Shown in pieces: positions 25,240 through 35,695 of a stretch of 64,000 nucleotides of DNA; position 1 is the stretch's first letter, and every line of letters starts with the position of its first letter. The translations under genes were made by a program, and so were the position numbers. The notes below the pieces were generated by a model. The model was not told the origin of the DNA. It worked only from the letters and a program-made list of their open reading frames with translations, and made no database searches. The DNA lies in NCBI RefSeq assembly GCF_010120715.1, contig NZ_CP047591.1, positions 3,224,001 to 3,288,000 on the forward strand, given 5' to 3'. Source of the stretch: Aminipila terrae. GTDB taxonomy: Bacteria; Bacillota; Clostridia; Peptostreptococcales; Anaerovoracaceae.

Positions 25240-26532
25240 ATGAAACCATATTATAAGAATAATTCATATTTACAAAATCAAGAAGATACCAATATACATA
25301 TTTGCCCATTTTGTAATAACCTCATCGCTGATTCTGATGAACAATATGATGAGAAGCAATGGAATACGGTAATCGTGAATCAGAGACCGGATGAAATTAA
25401 TAAAATTATGGCATTGATAAATCAGCAATTTAAAGATTATTATACGGAGCTTCAAAAATATAGAGTACAAAGACCGATTGCCCGTAATATCTTTAGAGGG
25501 ATTGTAAGTTACGTAATAAATAAAGAAGAAAACTACACTGGCAACATTGAACAAAAAACAAATCGATTATTTGATGCGTATAGCCGGGATAATTTACTTA
25601 TTCTTGCAACTTTAAGAGGATTTGGTGTACCAGCCAATCGTATTACCAGGATTATAAAAGATATTATACGCTTTACATTACAAAATTTAGAAGAGCAGCC
25701 TCCGAAAGAACAACCGCCTTCAGGATGGAGCAAGTGGGAGGATCTCGGTGGAGTGTTAACATCTGCGCCTACCGTATCATCATGGCAGTCTAATCGTTTA
25801 GATGTATTCGGCAGAGGACAAAATAATGCATTATGGCACAAGTGGTGGGATGGTTCAAGTTGGAGTACATGGGAAGATTTAGGTGGTATACTTACTTCTG
25901 CTCCTGCAGCAGTGTCCTGGGGGCCAAATAGAATTGACGTATTTGGCAGAGGACAAAATAATGCATTATGGCATAAATGGTGGGATGGCTCAAGCTGGAG
26001 TGGATGGGAAGATCTTGGCGGAGTGCTAACATCTGCACCTACCGTATCATCATGGCAGTCCAACCGTTTAGATGTATTTGGCAGAGGACAGAACAATGCA
26101 TTATGGCACAAGTGGTGGGATGGTTCAAGTTGGAGTACATGGGAAGACTTGGGTGGCGTACTTACTTCTGCTCCTGCAGCAGTGTCTTGGGGGCCAAATA
26201 GAATTGATGTATTTGGTAGAGGACAAAATAATAGCCTGTGGCATAAATGGTGGGATGGCTCAAGTTGGAGTACATGGGAAGACTTAGGCGGAGGAGCCAT
26301 AAGTTCAGGTCCTGCTGCAGCATCTACTGGTGTTAATCGCCTTGATATTTTCGCACGTGGGAGTAACAATCAGCTGCTCTATAGAACCTGGAATGGAAGA
26401 AGATGGGGTGGTTGGCAATCCCTTGATGGACAATTAACCTCAGAACCTGGGGCGGTGTCTTGGGGAGGCAATCGATTAGATGTATTTGTGAAAGGTGAAA
26501 ATAATCACCTTTGGCATATTTGGAGACCTTAG
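25240..26532 (+). CDS. Tandem-repeat beta-propeller, lectin-like protein
   Basis: A 430-residue protein without a signal peptide. Residues 1-160 are helical and begin with a CPFC pair. After a PPKEQPP linker, six units of 45 residues follow (W-x-x-W-E-D-L-G-G ... S-A-P ... N-R-x-D-V-F-G-R-G-Q-N-N-x-L-W-H-K-W-W-D-G). This is the PLL/fucolectin-type seven- or six-bladed propeller repeat (DUF346-like). Such proteins bind sugars. The lack of a secretion signal suggests release by lysis, sporulation or another route. AAGGAG lies 8-9 bases before the ATG. Confidence 0.8.
   Translation: MKPYYKNNSYLQNQEDTNIHICPFCNNLIADSDEQYDEKQWNTVIVNQRPDEINKIMALINQQFKDYYTELQKYRVQRPIARNIFRGIVSYVINKEENYTGNIEQKTNRLFDAYSRDNLLILATLRGFGVPANRITRIIKDIIRFTLQNLEEQPPKEQPPSGWSKWEDLGGVLTSAPTVSSWQSNRLDVFGRGQNNALWHKWWDGSSWSTWEDLGGILTSAPAAVSWGPNRIDVFGRGQNNALWHKWWDGSSWSGWEDLGGVLTSAPTVSSWQSNRLDVFGRGQNNALWHKWWDGSSWSTWEDLGGVLTSAPAAVSWGPNRIDVFGRGQNNSLWHKWWDGSSWSTWEDLGGGAISSGPAAASTGVNRLDIFARGSNNQLLYRTWNGRRWGGWQSLDGQLTSEPGAVSWGGNRLDVFVKGENNHLWHIWRP
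25720..26532 (+). repeat. Six 135-bp coding repeats
   Basis: Units begin at 25720, 25855, 25990, 26125, 26260 and about 26398. Units 1 and 3, and units 2 and 4, are nearly identical, showing a recent 270-bp duplication. Units 5 and 6 diverge. Confidence 0.9.
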
Positions 26533-26648
26533 TTATAAATCTAGGATAAGGGACAGGGGCAATTCCTTGTCCTTATCTAATTATGAATAGAGGTATTGAC
26601 TATTTATATAATCCAGAAGATCAAAAAATCAGAATTTGAGGTGAACGT

Positions 26649-27014
26649 GTGAACAAATATACACAAGAAGAGTTAAAAGAAGCAGTGCAAATTGTGTCTT
26701 CCGTAATCAGCAGATGTGAAAAAATACAGCCTAAATTTGTGGAGGGTACCTCTCAGCACACACTCCTTAAGAACAGGATAAAAGCTTTGTATATTTCCAA
26801 ATCATTGATAATGGATGAAGACGTTATAGAAAAATATATAAAAGAAGAATTGATAGAAGCGCTACAGCAAGTATCTTCGATTATCAATAAGTGTGAAAAA
26901 GCACAGCAAAAATTCCCGGAGGATACCTCTAATCATACTCGTTTCACGAACATGATTAAAGCGATGTACATTTCTAAATCACTAATAACAGATGAAATTA
27001 ATAGAAGAGGTTGA
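26649..27014 (+). CDS. Small helical protein built from two similar halves
   Basis: A 121-residue protein starting with GTG after GAGGTGAAC. It consists of two copies of about 57 residues: YTQEELKEAVQIVSSVISRCEK and YIKEELIEALQQVSSIINKCEK begin them, and IKALYISKSLI and IKAMYISKSLI end them. It is soluble and helical. I do not recognise a family. It follows the propeller gene by about 115 bases. Confidence 0.65.
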   Translation: MNKYTQEELKEAVQIVSSVISRCEKIQPKFVEGTSQHTLLKNRIKALYISKSLIMDEDVIEKYIKEELIEALQQVSSIINKCEKAQQKFPEDTSNHTRFTNMIKAMYISKSLITDEINRRG

Positions 27015-27120
27015 ATACCTATTTTGTCAGATGAGCAACCTGACAATTAGCAACATAAGATATACATTCTGTTATGCATATAACAGGAATATGATAAATT
27101 TTAATTTACAGGGAGGTATT

Positions 27121-27552
27121 ATGAATAAGATAACTTGTATTTGTTTAGGCGTAAGAAACATGGAAAAAGCCCTTCAGTTTTACAGGGACAGGCTAGGGTT
27201 TCAAACCGAGGAAAAAGGTGATAGCCCCCAAGTTGTATTCTTTAACACGACTGGAACAAAGTTTGAACTTTATCCTTTGGATTTATTAGCGGAAGATATT
27301 AGTAAAGAACACACACCCCAAATCGGTAATGGTTTTGGAGGAATCACATTGATCTATAATGTGGAACATAGGGAAGATGTTGAAAAAGTAATAGAGTTGG
27401 CTAGAAATGCCGGAGCTGAAATTGTTAAGGAGCCTCAGGATGTTTTTTGGGGTGGATACCACGCATATTTTTCTGACTTGGACGGTTATTATTGGGAAGT
27501 TGCCTGGGGACCTGATTTCAAGTTTGATGATGAGGGTATGCTGGTATTTTAG
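27121..27552 (+). CDS. VOC-superfamily (glyoxalase/dioxygenase fold) protein
   Basis: A 143-residue protein with two beta-alpha-beta-beta-beta modules (ITCICLGVRNMEKALQFYRDRLGF at the start and YHAYFSDLDGYYWEVAWGP at the end, with the C-terminal metal Glu in YWEV). It starts at the ATG at 27121 with GGGAGG 5-6 bases before it; an upstream in-frame extension has no ribosome site. The reaction is unknown. Confidence 0.88.
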   Translation: MNKITCICLGVRNMEKALQFYRDRLGFQTEEKGDSPQVVFFNTTGTKFELYPLDLLAEDISKEHTPQIGNGFGGITLIYNVEHREDVEKVIELARNAGAEIVKEPQDVFWGGYHAYFSDLDGYYWEVAWGPDFKFDDEGMLVF

Positions 27553-27635
27553 CTAAGCCGTCTCCGGGAGTTATCGTATAATCTTATATATGAAGAATAT
27601 AAGCAATTACAATCTTAAATTTAGAAAGAGGAACA

Positions 27636-27851
27636 ATGATGGAATGTCCAAAATGTAATGACGTAATGATTCATGGGTTTATTCAGAGTGCCAACGGAAT
27701 TTTTTGGAGTGAAAAAAAACACAAGATATATTTTGCTGCCAATGAACGTAAGGGAGAAATAGTGGTAACCGATACTTTGACAGATTATTGTACAGAGGCC
27801 TATTACTGCTCTAGATGCGGAACGATTGTGATACCAAACAAAGTTGAATAA
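27636..27851 (+). CDS. Small zinc-binding protein (DUF6487-like)
   Basis: A 71-residue protein with CPKC near residue 4, the MIHGFIQSANGIFWSEKK segment, and CSRCG near residue 61, a four-cysteine zinc site. The layout MxCPxCxxxMxxGxI...W is that of PF20097/DUF6487 proteins of Bacillota. The function is unknown. AGAGGAAC precedes the ATG. Confidence 0.75.
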   Translation: MMECPKCNDVMIHGFIQSANGIFWSEKKHKIYFAANERKGEIVVTDTLTDYCTEAYYCSRCGTIVIPNKVE

Positions 27852-27947
27852 TTTTCCTTTCTGCTCAATTGCCTCATTAAAAGTACATTGAAATAAAAGA
27901 AAAAATGTAGTAAAATGTGGGACATAATGTTTAAAGGAGAAGTTTTT

Positions 27948-29075
27948 ATGTTTTCTATGCCCTACTTATGTATCTGCATATACTGCATGCTTCAGTTAAG
28001 CTTTTTTATTATAATGGACAGACGATACCGAAATACCAGTTTCACAAAGGAATGCTATTTTCCTTTGATTTTGGTTATGATGCTGCTCTCGTTTGTAGCA
28101 GATATTGTAAGTACTCTTAATCAGACATCTGATTGGTTTTTCCCTTTTGCAGCCGCAGGTAATTATTTTGAAATTATTATTAATACAATGCTGCTTCCCG
28201 TATTTTACCTTTATGTTTGTGCACAGATTTATAATATGGACAAAATATTAAAACAGAGAATATATAATATTCTTTGGATATTAGCTGTGATTTGCAGTAT
28301 GGTAGTAATTTCAACAGCCTTTACAGGACAGATTTTCTATTTTGATGATGACAGAATGTATCATCGGGGTCATTTATTCTGGCTTCCAATGATGATTCTC
28401 CTGGTCATGATGCTGATTATCCAGGTGTTTATTATTAAGCATAAGCCAAAAATAGAAGTAAGACATTATAAATCTTTGATTTTTTTCCTGCTTTTACCCT
28501 TACTTGGATGGGGATTACAGTTTTTGATTTTTGGATTACCTTTTTCATTGATTTGTGGAACTTTAGCGGCTCAGATTGTATTTATAAACATTCAAAATTT
28601 GAAAATGTCTATAGATTATCTAACTGGCGTTTTTAATCGTAAGGAACTGGACAAATATATGCAGAATAAAATTGCCGCTGCAGTCAGTAATCAATCCTTC
28701 TCAGCGATACTTCTCGATATTGATAATTTTAAGTCAATTAACGATCAGTTTGGTCACTATGAAGGGGATCTTGCATTATCAGATGCTGTTAATATTTTAC
28801 GCAATTCATTTGAAAATAATGAGTTCATTGCACGTTATGGAGGAGATGAATTTTGTATAATTCTTGATTCGGATCAGGACTCTGAATTAGAAATTACCAT
28901 ACAGCGTATTAATAGTAACCTTCTAAACTTTAACAAACATTCACAAAAGCCATATGAACTAAGTTTTAGTATGGGGTATGCGGTATATCACCCGTCAATC
29001 GGGAAAAGTTCTGAACTATTCTTAAATACCATAGATCAGAAAATGTATGTTGAGAAAAAATCACGCAAAAAATGA
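27948..29075 (+). CDS. Membrane diguanylate cyclase (GGDEF)
   Basis: A 375-residue protein: about six N-terminal membrane helices (residues 1-205), then a GGDEF domain with the substrate block DIDNFKSINDQFGH and the active site RYGGDEF. It makes cyclic di-GMP from GTP in response to a membrane signal. The ATG at 27948 with AAAGGAG upstream is chosen over one 33 bases earlier. A typical RxxD inhibitory site is not obvious before the active site. Confidence 0.9.
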   Translation: MFSMPYLCICIYCMLQLSFFIIMDRRYRNTSFTKECYFPLILVMMLLSFVADIVSTLNQTSDWFFPFAAAGNYFEIIINTMLLPVFYLYVCAQIYNMDKILKQRIYNILWILAVICSMVVISTAFTGQIFYFDDDRMYHRGHLFWLPMMILLVMMLIIQVFIIKHKPKIEVRHYKSLIFFLLLPLLGWGLQFLIFGLPFSLICGTLAAQIVFINIQNLKMSIDYLTGVFNRKELDKYMQNKIAAAVSNQSFSAILLDIDNFKSINDQFGHYEGDLALSDAVNILRNSFENNEFIARYGGDEFCIILDSDQDSELEITIQRINSNLLNFNKHSQKPYELSFSMGYAVYHPSIGKSSELFLNTIDQKMYVEKKSRKK

Positions 29076-29087
29076 TAAGTTAATGCT

Positions 29088-29135
29088 ATAACAGCAAGAA
29101 AAGGTATTAAAACTTTTTTCTGCTGTTATTTTTTT
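29088..29135 (+). terminator. Terminator of the diguanylate cyclase gene
   Basis: ATAACAGCAAGAAAAG pairs with CTTTTTTCTGCTGTTAT and is followed by TTTTTTT. Confidence 0.75.
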
Positions 29136-29356
29136 AAATGAGAACCTCTAAAAATTATTTACTTAAAAATAAAATATATATTTTTTAATTTATTTATTGA
29201 AAAAAATGTCGAATTTTGTTTAAATAGTAATAAAAATAGGAAATTCATGGCATAGTAATTCTAACTTTTACTAAAAAATAAGGGTACGCTGTTTTTAATT
29301 GTGGGAAATATTTGAGATTGTCTAAAGTAATTTGTACTTATTTGGAAGGAAAGAAA

Positions 29357-31764
29357 ATGAATTTAGCTAAAAAGGTTTCACTATTAATCGGAATACTTCT
29401 CATTATTGCTTTATTTATATTAGGACTTATAGCTACCAAATTAAGTTCTACAGCACTTTTAAACGAAACCGAGACATCAATGCTGAAATATTCGAAAGAA
29501 TGTGCAAATCGTGCAGGGATTGTTTTATCAAAAAACCTGGCAGTTTTACAAGCTGAGGCGGATAAAACGGAAGTAAAATCAATGGATATTATTATACAGA
29601 GAACAATGCTTTCTAAGGATGTAAATACTTTGGGGTATCTGGATATGGCTATTGTTACCCAGGATGGAGTGGCCCATTATATTTTAAATGATGAAACTGC
29701 ACAATTGGGGGATCGTGAATATATTCAGGAGGCATTGAATGGAAAGGCAAATATCTCAGATGTAATAATTAGCAGAGTAACAGGTGAGCCAGTTATAATG
29801 GAGGCAGTGCCAATAAAAAATGGAAATCAGGTTATTGGCGTTTTGATTGGGCGAAGAGATGGGCGTGAAATAAGTCAGGAACTATCTATAGACAAAGAAG
29901 AAGGTTATGTTTTCGTTCTGGGTTCGGACGGAATTGTTTATATTCACCCAGATAAACAGATCGTTAAAGATAAGCGGAGCGTATTTAACGAAATTGAAAC
30001 AAAAGGGGAGTTCAAAGATTTCGGGATTGAACTAAAAAAGCTGGGACTTAGAAAGGCCGGTATTTTGCGTTACAGTCTGGATGGTCAGAAACATATTACA
30101 GCAATGGCACCGATTCCAAACACTAATTGGACTCTGGGTGTAGGTAATTATGAAAGCGCTGTACTGAAGAGAGCTGTCTACCTTCGCAGCCTGATTCTTG
30201 TCATAGCTTTGGTTATTACTGTGATTGGTGTTACTGTAGTGGCGGTAATCGGAAAAGTGATGAAAACAGCTGAGAGAAAAATAAACGTTTTAAATCAACA
30301 ACTGGAACAAAAGGTTTTACAACGTACAACTGAATTGCAGGAAATAAATGAAGCACTGGAAGAAAAAGTTTCTGAAGGTGAGCAGATGCAGGAAAGAATG
30401 CAAAAGTACCAGCTTCTTGCTGAAAATACCAATGATGCTATCTTTTTTACGGATAAAGAGGGAAATATTTTTGAAAGTAATTTTGCTGCAGCAAGAATTT
30501 ATGGCTATTCCCATGAAGAATTTTTACTGATGAATATTTCTGATTTAAGGCATCTTGACCAGTTTTCATATTCCAGTGGTGAACTAAATTGTAAATATAT
30601 AAATGGGGAAATTTTTGAAACCGTACATTATCTTAAAAATGGAACTGCTATTGATGTTGAAGTAAGTTTACAGGGCATCTTGTTAAAAGATAAAAAAGTC
30701 TTTTTAAGTATTGCAAGAAATATAACTGAGCGTAAAAGAACGGAAGAAAAAATTCTTTATTTAAGTTATCACGACCAACTTACTGGTATTTATAATCGAA
30801 GATTCTATGAAGAAGAACTGAAAAAAATTGATACAAAGCAGAATCTCCCAATTACTATTGCAATGGGGGATGTGAACGGTTTAAAGCTGATTAACGATAC
30901 CTTTGGACATTCAGATGGAGACCAGCTTCTTAAAAAGTAACAGAAGTAATGAAAGAAAGCTGCAGAGAATCTGATATTATTGCCAGATTGGGAGGAGATG
31001 AGTTTGTAATTCTGTTCCCAAAAACCGATTCTCTTGAAGCGGGACAAATTATCAAACATATAAAGAAGCTGGCCTTAAATGAAAAGATTGGATTAATTGA
31101 TGTTTCCATTTCTTTTGGTTATGGAACTAAGACACAGGAAAGCGAAGATATCCATGAGATAATTAAAAAAGCGGAACGGTATATGTATAAGAAAAAGCTT
31201 TATGAAAGTCAGAATATGAAAGGAAATACAATAAATACTATTATTGATACTCTTCATAAGAATAACAAAATGGAGGAACTACATTCTAACAGAGTTGCAA
31301 AGGAATGCGAAAAGATGGGGATAGCCCTTGGTTTGACAGAAGACCAGATTATGGAACTTAAGACTGTTGGACTCCTTCATGATATAGGAAAAATAGCTAT
31401 CGATGATAATGTCCTTCATAATGCCAGAAAACTCACAGATTATGAATGGAAAGAAATAAAACGACATCCAGAAATCGGATATAGGATACTATGTACAGCA
31501 AATGGTATGTCAGACATTGCAGAGTATGTATTATACCACCATGAACGATGGGATGGAAAAGGATATCCAAGAGGTTTGGAGGGCGAAAAAATACCACTGA
31601 TGTCAAGGATAGTTGCAATAATCGATGCTTATGATGCCATGACCAGTGACAGAAGCTATAGGAGAGCTTTGTCAGAGAATGCTGCAACAGAAGAATTGAG
31701 AAAAAATGCAGGTACTCAGTTTGATGCAAGATTAGTAAACGTATTTATTGAAAAAGTGTTATAA
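29357..31764 (+). pseudogene. dCache-PAS-GGDEF-HD-GYP c-di-GMP protein split by a one-base frameshift
   Basis: Part one (29357-30940) has a membrane helix, an extracellular double-Cache type sensor, a second helix near residue 290, a coiled coil, a PAS domain, and the start of a GGDEF domain (MGDVNGLKLINDTFGHSDGDQLLKK). Part two (from 30949) continues it with RLGGDEF and then an HD-GYP domain (LLHDIGK, HHERWDGKGYP). One extra A in the A5 run at 30932-30936 joins them as QLLKKVTEVMKES. Intact, it would both make and degrade cyclic di-GMP under control of an external ligand. The split is probably a base-calling deletion. Confidence 0.88.
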
Positions 31765-31895
31765 TGGTAATATAGAACTTAGAAACTACCATATACTGAC
31801 CAGAGATAAATTAATTCCTGCCTGTTTAATAGGTGACATATTCGGGAAATACTAAAATATAATGGTACTAAGCGGATAAAGAAGGAGTGGTTTAA

Positions 31896-32389
31896 GTGGA
31901 GAAAACTTATACAACCAAAAAAGGCAGCATTTTAGGATTTATAGTTGCAGTAGCCATACCCTTGCTGTGGGAGCATTAAGTGCATTCCTGACCAAAGACA
32001 CTATGGCAAAATTTCAACAGCTGAATAAGCCAGATTTTGCGCCTCCAGGAAGTATATTTCCTATAGTGTGGACTATACTTTTTATCCTCATGGGTATAGC
32101 CAGTTATAGAATTTATCTAAAGGGCACGGAAAATCAGAATGTTAAAAGTGCACTTATATTCTATGCGGTTCAGCTCATAGTGAATTTCTTCTGGTCCATA
32201 CTGTTCTTTGGGTTTGGTATGAGAGGTCTAGCCTTTATATGGCTGATTATTCTTTGGATTCTGATTGTTATTACTACTGTAAAATTCTATAAAATTGACA
32301 AGACAGCAGGTTATTTGATGATTCCATATATTCTTTGGGTTAGTTTTGCCGGAGTACTTAATTATTCTGTATGGATGTTGAATCGTTAA
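31896..32389 (+). pseudogene. tspO: TspO/MBR-family membrane protein, frameshifted near the N-terminus
   Basis: A GTG start with GAAGGAG 8 bases upstream gives EKTYTTKKGSILGFIVAVAIP, after which the frame ends. The other frame continues VGALSAFLTKDTMAKFQQLNKPDFAPPGSIFPIVWTIL and so on to 32389. One added C in CCC at 31959-31961 joins them (AIPLAVGALSAF). The result is about 164 residues with five membrane helices, normal for the tryptophan-rich sensory protein family that binds porphyrins. The porphyrin link is notable given the tetrapyrrole genes elsewhere in the window. Confidence 0.85.
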
Positions 32390-32406
32390 TAAAAAGATAA
32401 TATCCA

Positions 32407-32439
32407 GGAGCCAGTCTGAAAGGACTGGTTCTTTTTTTA
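32407..32439 (+). terminator. Terminator of tspO
   Basis: Stem with core CCAGTC / GACTGG and flanking G-U/A-T pairs, followed by TTCTTTTTTT. Confidence 0.8.
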
Positions 32440-32533
32440 TGCGGGTAGTGGAAACCAATAGCAATATATGGTATGATATCTCAACAGACAGAAATGGTCA
32501 GTCAGACTGACTTTATACAACTGAGGTGAAGAA

Positions 32534-33013
32534 ATGAATCAATTAAAATATCAACCGCTTCATGAGTCTCATGCAAATGATTTATTAGCGATTTGGTCTG
32601 ATGAAGACGTTATCAGGTATACGAATATAAAAGAACCTTGCTCCTTGCAGGAAATTAATGAAAGAATCCAGATATTAAAATCCTTTGACGTTTTTATTGT
32701 CAGCAATGGGGATGGAGTTATTGGAATCATTGGTTGTCCCTGTGTGGATAAAGAAAAAGGCCAATATGGAGTGTTTTATCAATTTAGAAAGTCAAGCTGG
32801 GGGCAGGGATATGCAACGATGGCAACAGACTGGCTGTTAAACTATATGAGAAATAAATATAATGATGTAACTTTTTTTGCAGATGTGGTTACAGATAATG
32901 TGGCCAGTGAAAAAATCCTCAAACATTTTGGGTTTAACTATATTTCTGAAGAAGATGGGTTTGAACGTAATGGAATTAAAATGAAAATACATAACTACAG
33001 ATTATGTTACTGA
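32534..33013 (+). CDS. GNAT acetyltransferase, RimJ/RimL type
   Basis: A 159-residue acetyltransferase. The acetyl-CoA loop is SSWGQGYATMATDWLLNYM and the C-terminal block is NVASEKILKHFGFNYISEEDG, as in proteins that acetylate ribosomal or other N-termini or antibiotics. GAGGTGAAG lies 5 bases before the ATG. The substrate is unknown. Confidence 0.87.
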   Translation: MNQLKYQPLHESHANDLLAIWSDEDVIRYTNIKEPCSLQEINERIQILKSFDVFIVSNGDGVIGIIGCPCVDKEKGQYGVFYQFRKSSWGQGYATMATDWLLNYMRNKYNDVTFFADVVTDNVASEKILKHFGFNYISEEDGFERNGIKMKIHNYRLCY

Positions 33014-33024
33014 AAGGAAATGGT

Positions 33025-33732
33025 ATGAAGAACTATTCAATTTATGTAAGAATTGATGAAGAACAGAATTTAGTACATACCTCTGGGGTTATCTTTAAGG
33101 AATTTGTTAAGGGATTAAATATAGTGAACAAAGGCTATTTAATACTAGCGGGTTTTCCAAACAACTGTTCATTTAATATGAATCTGCTTTTAGAATATGT
33201 TCCCAAAGAAATGGCGGAAGCTTTTATAAATGAAAATGTATATCATTATGGGGATTTTTGCTGGGTTGATTATACAGATCAGCAGCAGCTGGAGTACGTG
33301 ACAAATGAAGAGTTAGCAGAGCTACTATATATGAGCCATAAAAAAGAACCACTTCACTGCTTTAAGATTAAAAGTTTAAATAACAATTATGCATACCTTT
33401 GCCATGATGACGGGTGGTGGAATAATGTATATATGGAAAATGTATCGGAATATAAAAGAGTTATTTCCTACAAATTGATGCAGGAGTTTAAGGGAAGGAA
33501 AAGAACAATAAGTGAGCCTCAAGAGGAACTAATGGATAAGATTTATGAGATGTGCAAAGATGGTCTTGTTATAGATTTTGAGAAAAAGACGGATAATGGC
33601 GTGAACTTATTTTGTGTAGGAAAAATATCAACCATGGACGACCTGGAAAACAAGATGCATCGATACAGAAATAAGTCAAACGGTTTAAGCATTTATTATG
33701 ATACACGAAAAAAGTTGTGGGTATATTTTTAG
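33025..33732 (+). CDS. Hypothetical protein
   Basis: A 235-residue soluble protein of mixed helix and strand with a Trp/Asp-rich centre (CHDDGWWNNVYMENVSEYKR) and a short C-terminal repeat-like end (YYDTRKKLWVYF). The ATG at 33025 follows AAAGGAAAT; an upstream in-frame TTG/ATG overlaps the preceding gene. No family is recognised. It is probably cotranscribed with the acetyltransferase 11 bases upstream. Confidence 0.65.
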   Translation: MKNYSIYVRIDEEQNLVHTSGVIFKEFVKGLNIVNKGYLILAGFPNNCSFNMNLLLEYVPKEMAEAFINENVYHYGDFCWVDYTDQQQLEYVTNEELAELLYMSHKKEPLHCFKIKSLNNNYAYLCHDDGWWNNVYMENVSEYKRVISYKLMQEFKGRKRTISEPQEELMDKIYEMCKDGLVIDFEKKTDNGVNLFCVGKISTMDDLENKMHRYRNKSNGLSIYYDTRKKLWVYF

Positions 33733-33795
33733 TCGGTTACCTGGCGTAACAGGACAGGAAAATAAAAACAAAAAAGAAGGAAAATAGGGGATAAA

Positions 33796-35678
33796 ATGAA
33801 TTACAAAAAAATGTTTGTTAAAAGTTCTAGCTGCCTTTTAGTGTTTTCCATTATCATGAGTGGAATAACGGGAAATGCATATGCAAATACCAAAGGACAA
33901 AAATCTATAGGAGATATAGGTGTAAATATTACTTGGTATGATTTTGGAAAGAACTGTACTCATTATAATATTCAGGACGATTCGGACACAGGGTTTTACA
34001 TGCTCAATATAAGTAATAATTCAGATGCTGCTGGTAAAACAGCTTTTGTCAACGGAAAAGGCGAAGTTGTTCTTAAACCTGATACTTATGATGGATATTC
34101 TTCCAGCAGTACAGGTGGAGAAAGCATGACTTTAATGAAAAAAGGAAGCCAGTATTTATATATTGATTCTTTCGGAATAAAGACCATAGATGGGAAAAAC
34201 TATAGTGACATAGGATCATTTATTATGGGTTATGCTACCGTAACTTTAAAGTCTAATGGACATAAAGGGGTAATGGATAAAACCGGAAAGCTTATTTTTG
34301 AAGATAAAGAGGGAAAGTACAAGGAGTTTGAGTATATTGGTAAAGGACTGTTTTCAGCCTCTATAGATGGACGTTTATTTGACCTGTTAGATACTGCAGG
34401 GAAGCCCCTGACAAACAACCACTATGGATATGCTCCGCATATTAGTGAGGATACCATCAGAGTATCTAAAAACGACAAATATGGCTTTTTAGATTTATCC
34501 GGGAGGGAGATTATACCATTGATTTATGATTACTGCACTCCGTTTTATGAAGGACTTTCTGCAGTATCAAAAGATAAAAAGTGGGAATATGTGGATAAGG
34601 CAGGAAAACAAGTATTTTCCCAGCAATTCGATGAGGCAAAACCCTTTCATAATGGCCTTGCTCTTGTATCACTTAACGGTAAGTGGGGAATTGTAAACAA
34701 AGTGGGGGATCTTGTAGTTCCCATTGAATATGATGGAATTGTGGAGAATGATAAAGGATACTTTGAAGCTCAGAAGGGCCAGAAATCATTTCTAATTAAC
34801 GCTTCTGGTGAAATCCTGAGTACTAAGGAGTATTCTTCTTTTAACATAGAAACAAAGGATAGAATTCGTGTAGAAAAAACCATACATAATTTACAAGTAA
34901 GTGGATATCTGAACAAAGATGAAAAAATGCTAACAGGATATAAGGATTTCGACCTTAGATATCTTAGTGACGACCTATATTTAGGAGGAAAATTCGGGGA
35001 GTATCCCCGGGAGTAGTGCCCCCACATGATTATGATCAGCGATTTGCACTTCTTGATTCAGCAGGAAATAATTTAACGGGATTTAAGTATTCAAATACTG
35101 GAGATTTCCTAAATGATTTTCAGGTTGTTTATAAGTATTATTATAATGAAGTTGGATTAGTAAATAAGTATGGGGCAGAAGTTCTCCCTACCATTTTTGA
35201 TAATATTTTACTGACCAAGGATGGCTATGCTTTTGTGTCTATAGGTGATCCTGACACGGGGGATAATTCACGTGTAGGCTATTTCAAAATTCCAGACAGT
35301 TTTTCTGAGAAAAAAGGTTTAAAGCCAATTACCGTATATTTAGATGGGGTAGAGTTATATTTTGATTGTGAACCGATTATGAAAAATCAACGGACTATGG
35401 TTCCTATGAGAAAGATTTTTGAATCTTTAGGTGCCCAGGTAAAATGGGATAATAAAGCAAAGACTGCTTCTGCCAGCATCCATGGTAAAGAAGTCAGTGT
35501 AAGTATCGGAAGTCAGGTGGCCTATGTAAATGGTTCTAAAGTTTCCCTGGATACGGCACCTCTTATACAAAGTGATTTTACGCTGGTTCCATTGAGGTTT
35601 GTATCAGAAAATCTGGGTGCGGATGTAAAATGGGATGCAGATGCAAGACGAGTGATTATTACTTCGTCTGATCAGTAA
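33796..35678 (+). pseudogene. Secreted WG-repeat protein with copper-amine-oxidase-like stalk domain, frameshifted
   Basis: A signal peptide (residues 1-30, ending GNAYA) is followed by many WG/KWG-type repeats (DKYGFLDLSGREIIPLIYDY; DKKWEYVDKAGKQVFSQQFDEAKPF; NGKWGIVNKVGDLVVPIEYD). The C-terminal 110 residues are the Cu-amine-oxidase N-terminal stalk domain found on Bacillota surface proteins (RTMVPMRKIFESLGAQVKWD; FTLVPLRFVSENLGADVKWD). The frame stops at 35016 and resumes in another; one extra C or G in CCCCGGG at 35005-35011 joins them. It is probably an intact exported protein in the real genome. Confidence 0.82.
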
Positions 35679-35695
35679 AAAAGAAGGTGAGTGTA

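Noticed and set aside
25533..26369. Minus-strand gene of 278 codons
   Set aside because: It is a mirror reading of the lectin repeats with no ribosome site or family features.
25720..26532. CRISPR-like array
   Set aside because: The repeats are 135 bp, in frame and protein coding, with no spacers.
26992..27120. N-terminal extension of the VOC protein
   Set aside because: The ATG at 27121 has a strong ribosome site and the standard family start; the extension overlaps the preceding gene.
29357..31764. Two separate genes (sensor protein and HD-GYP protein)
   Set aside because: The first ends and the second begins in the middle of one GGDEF domain, and one added A joins them exactly.
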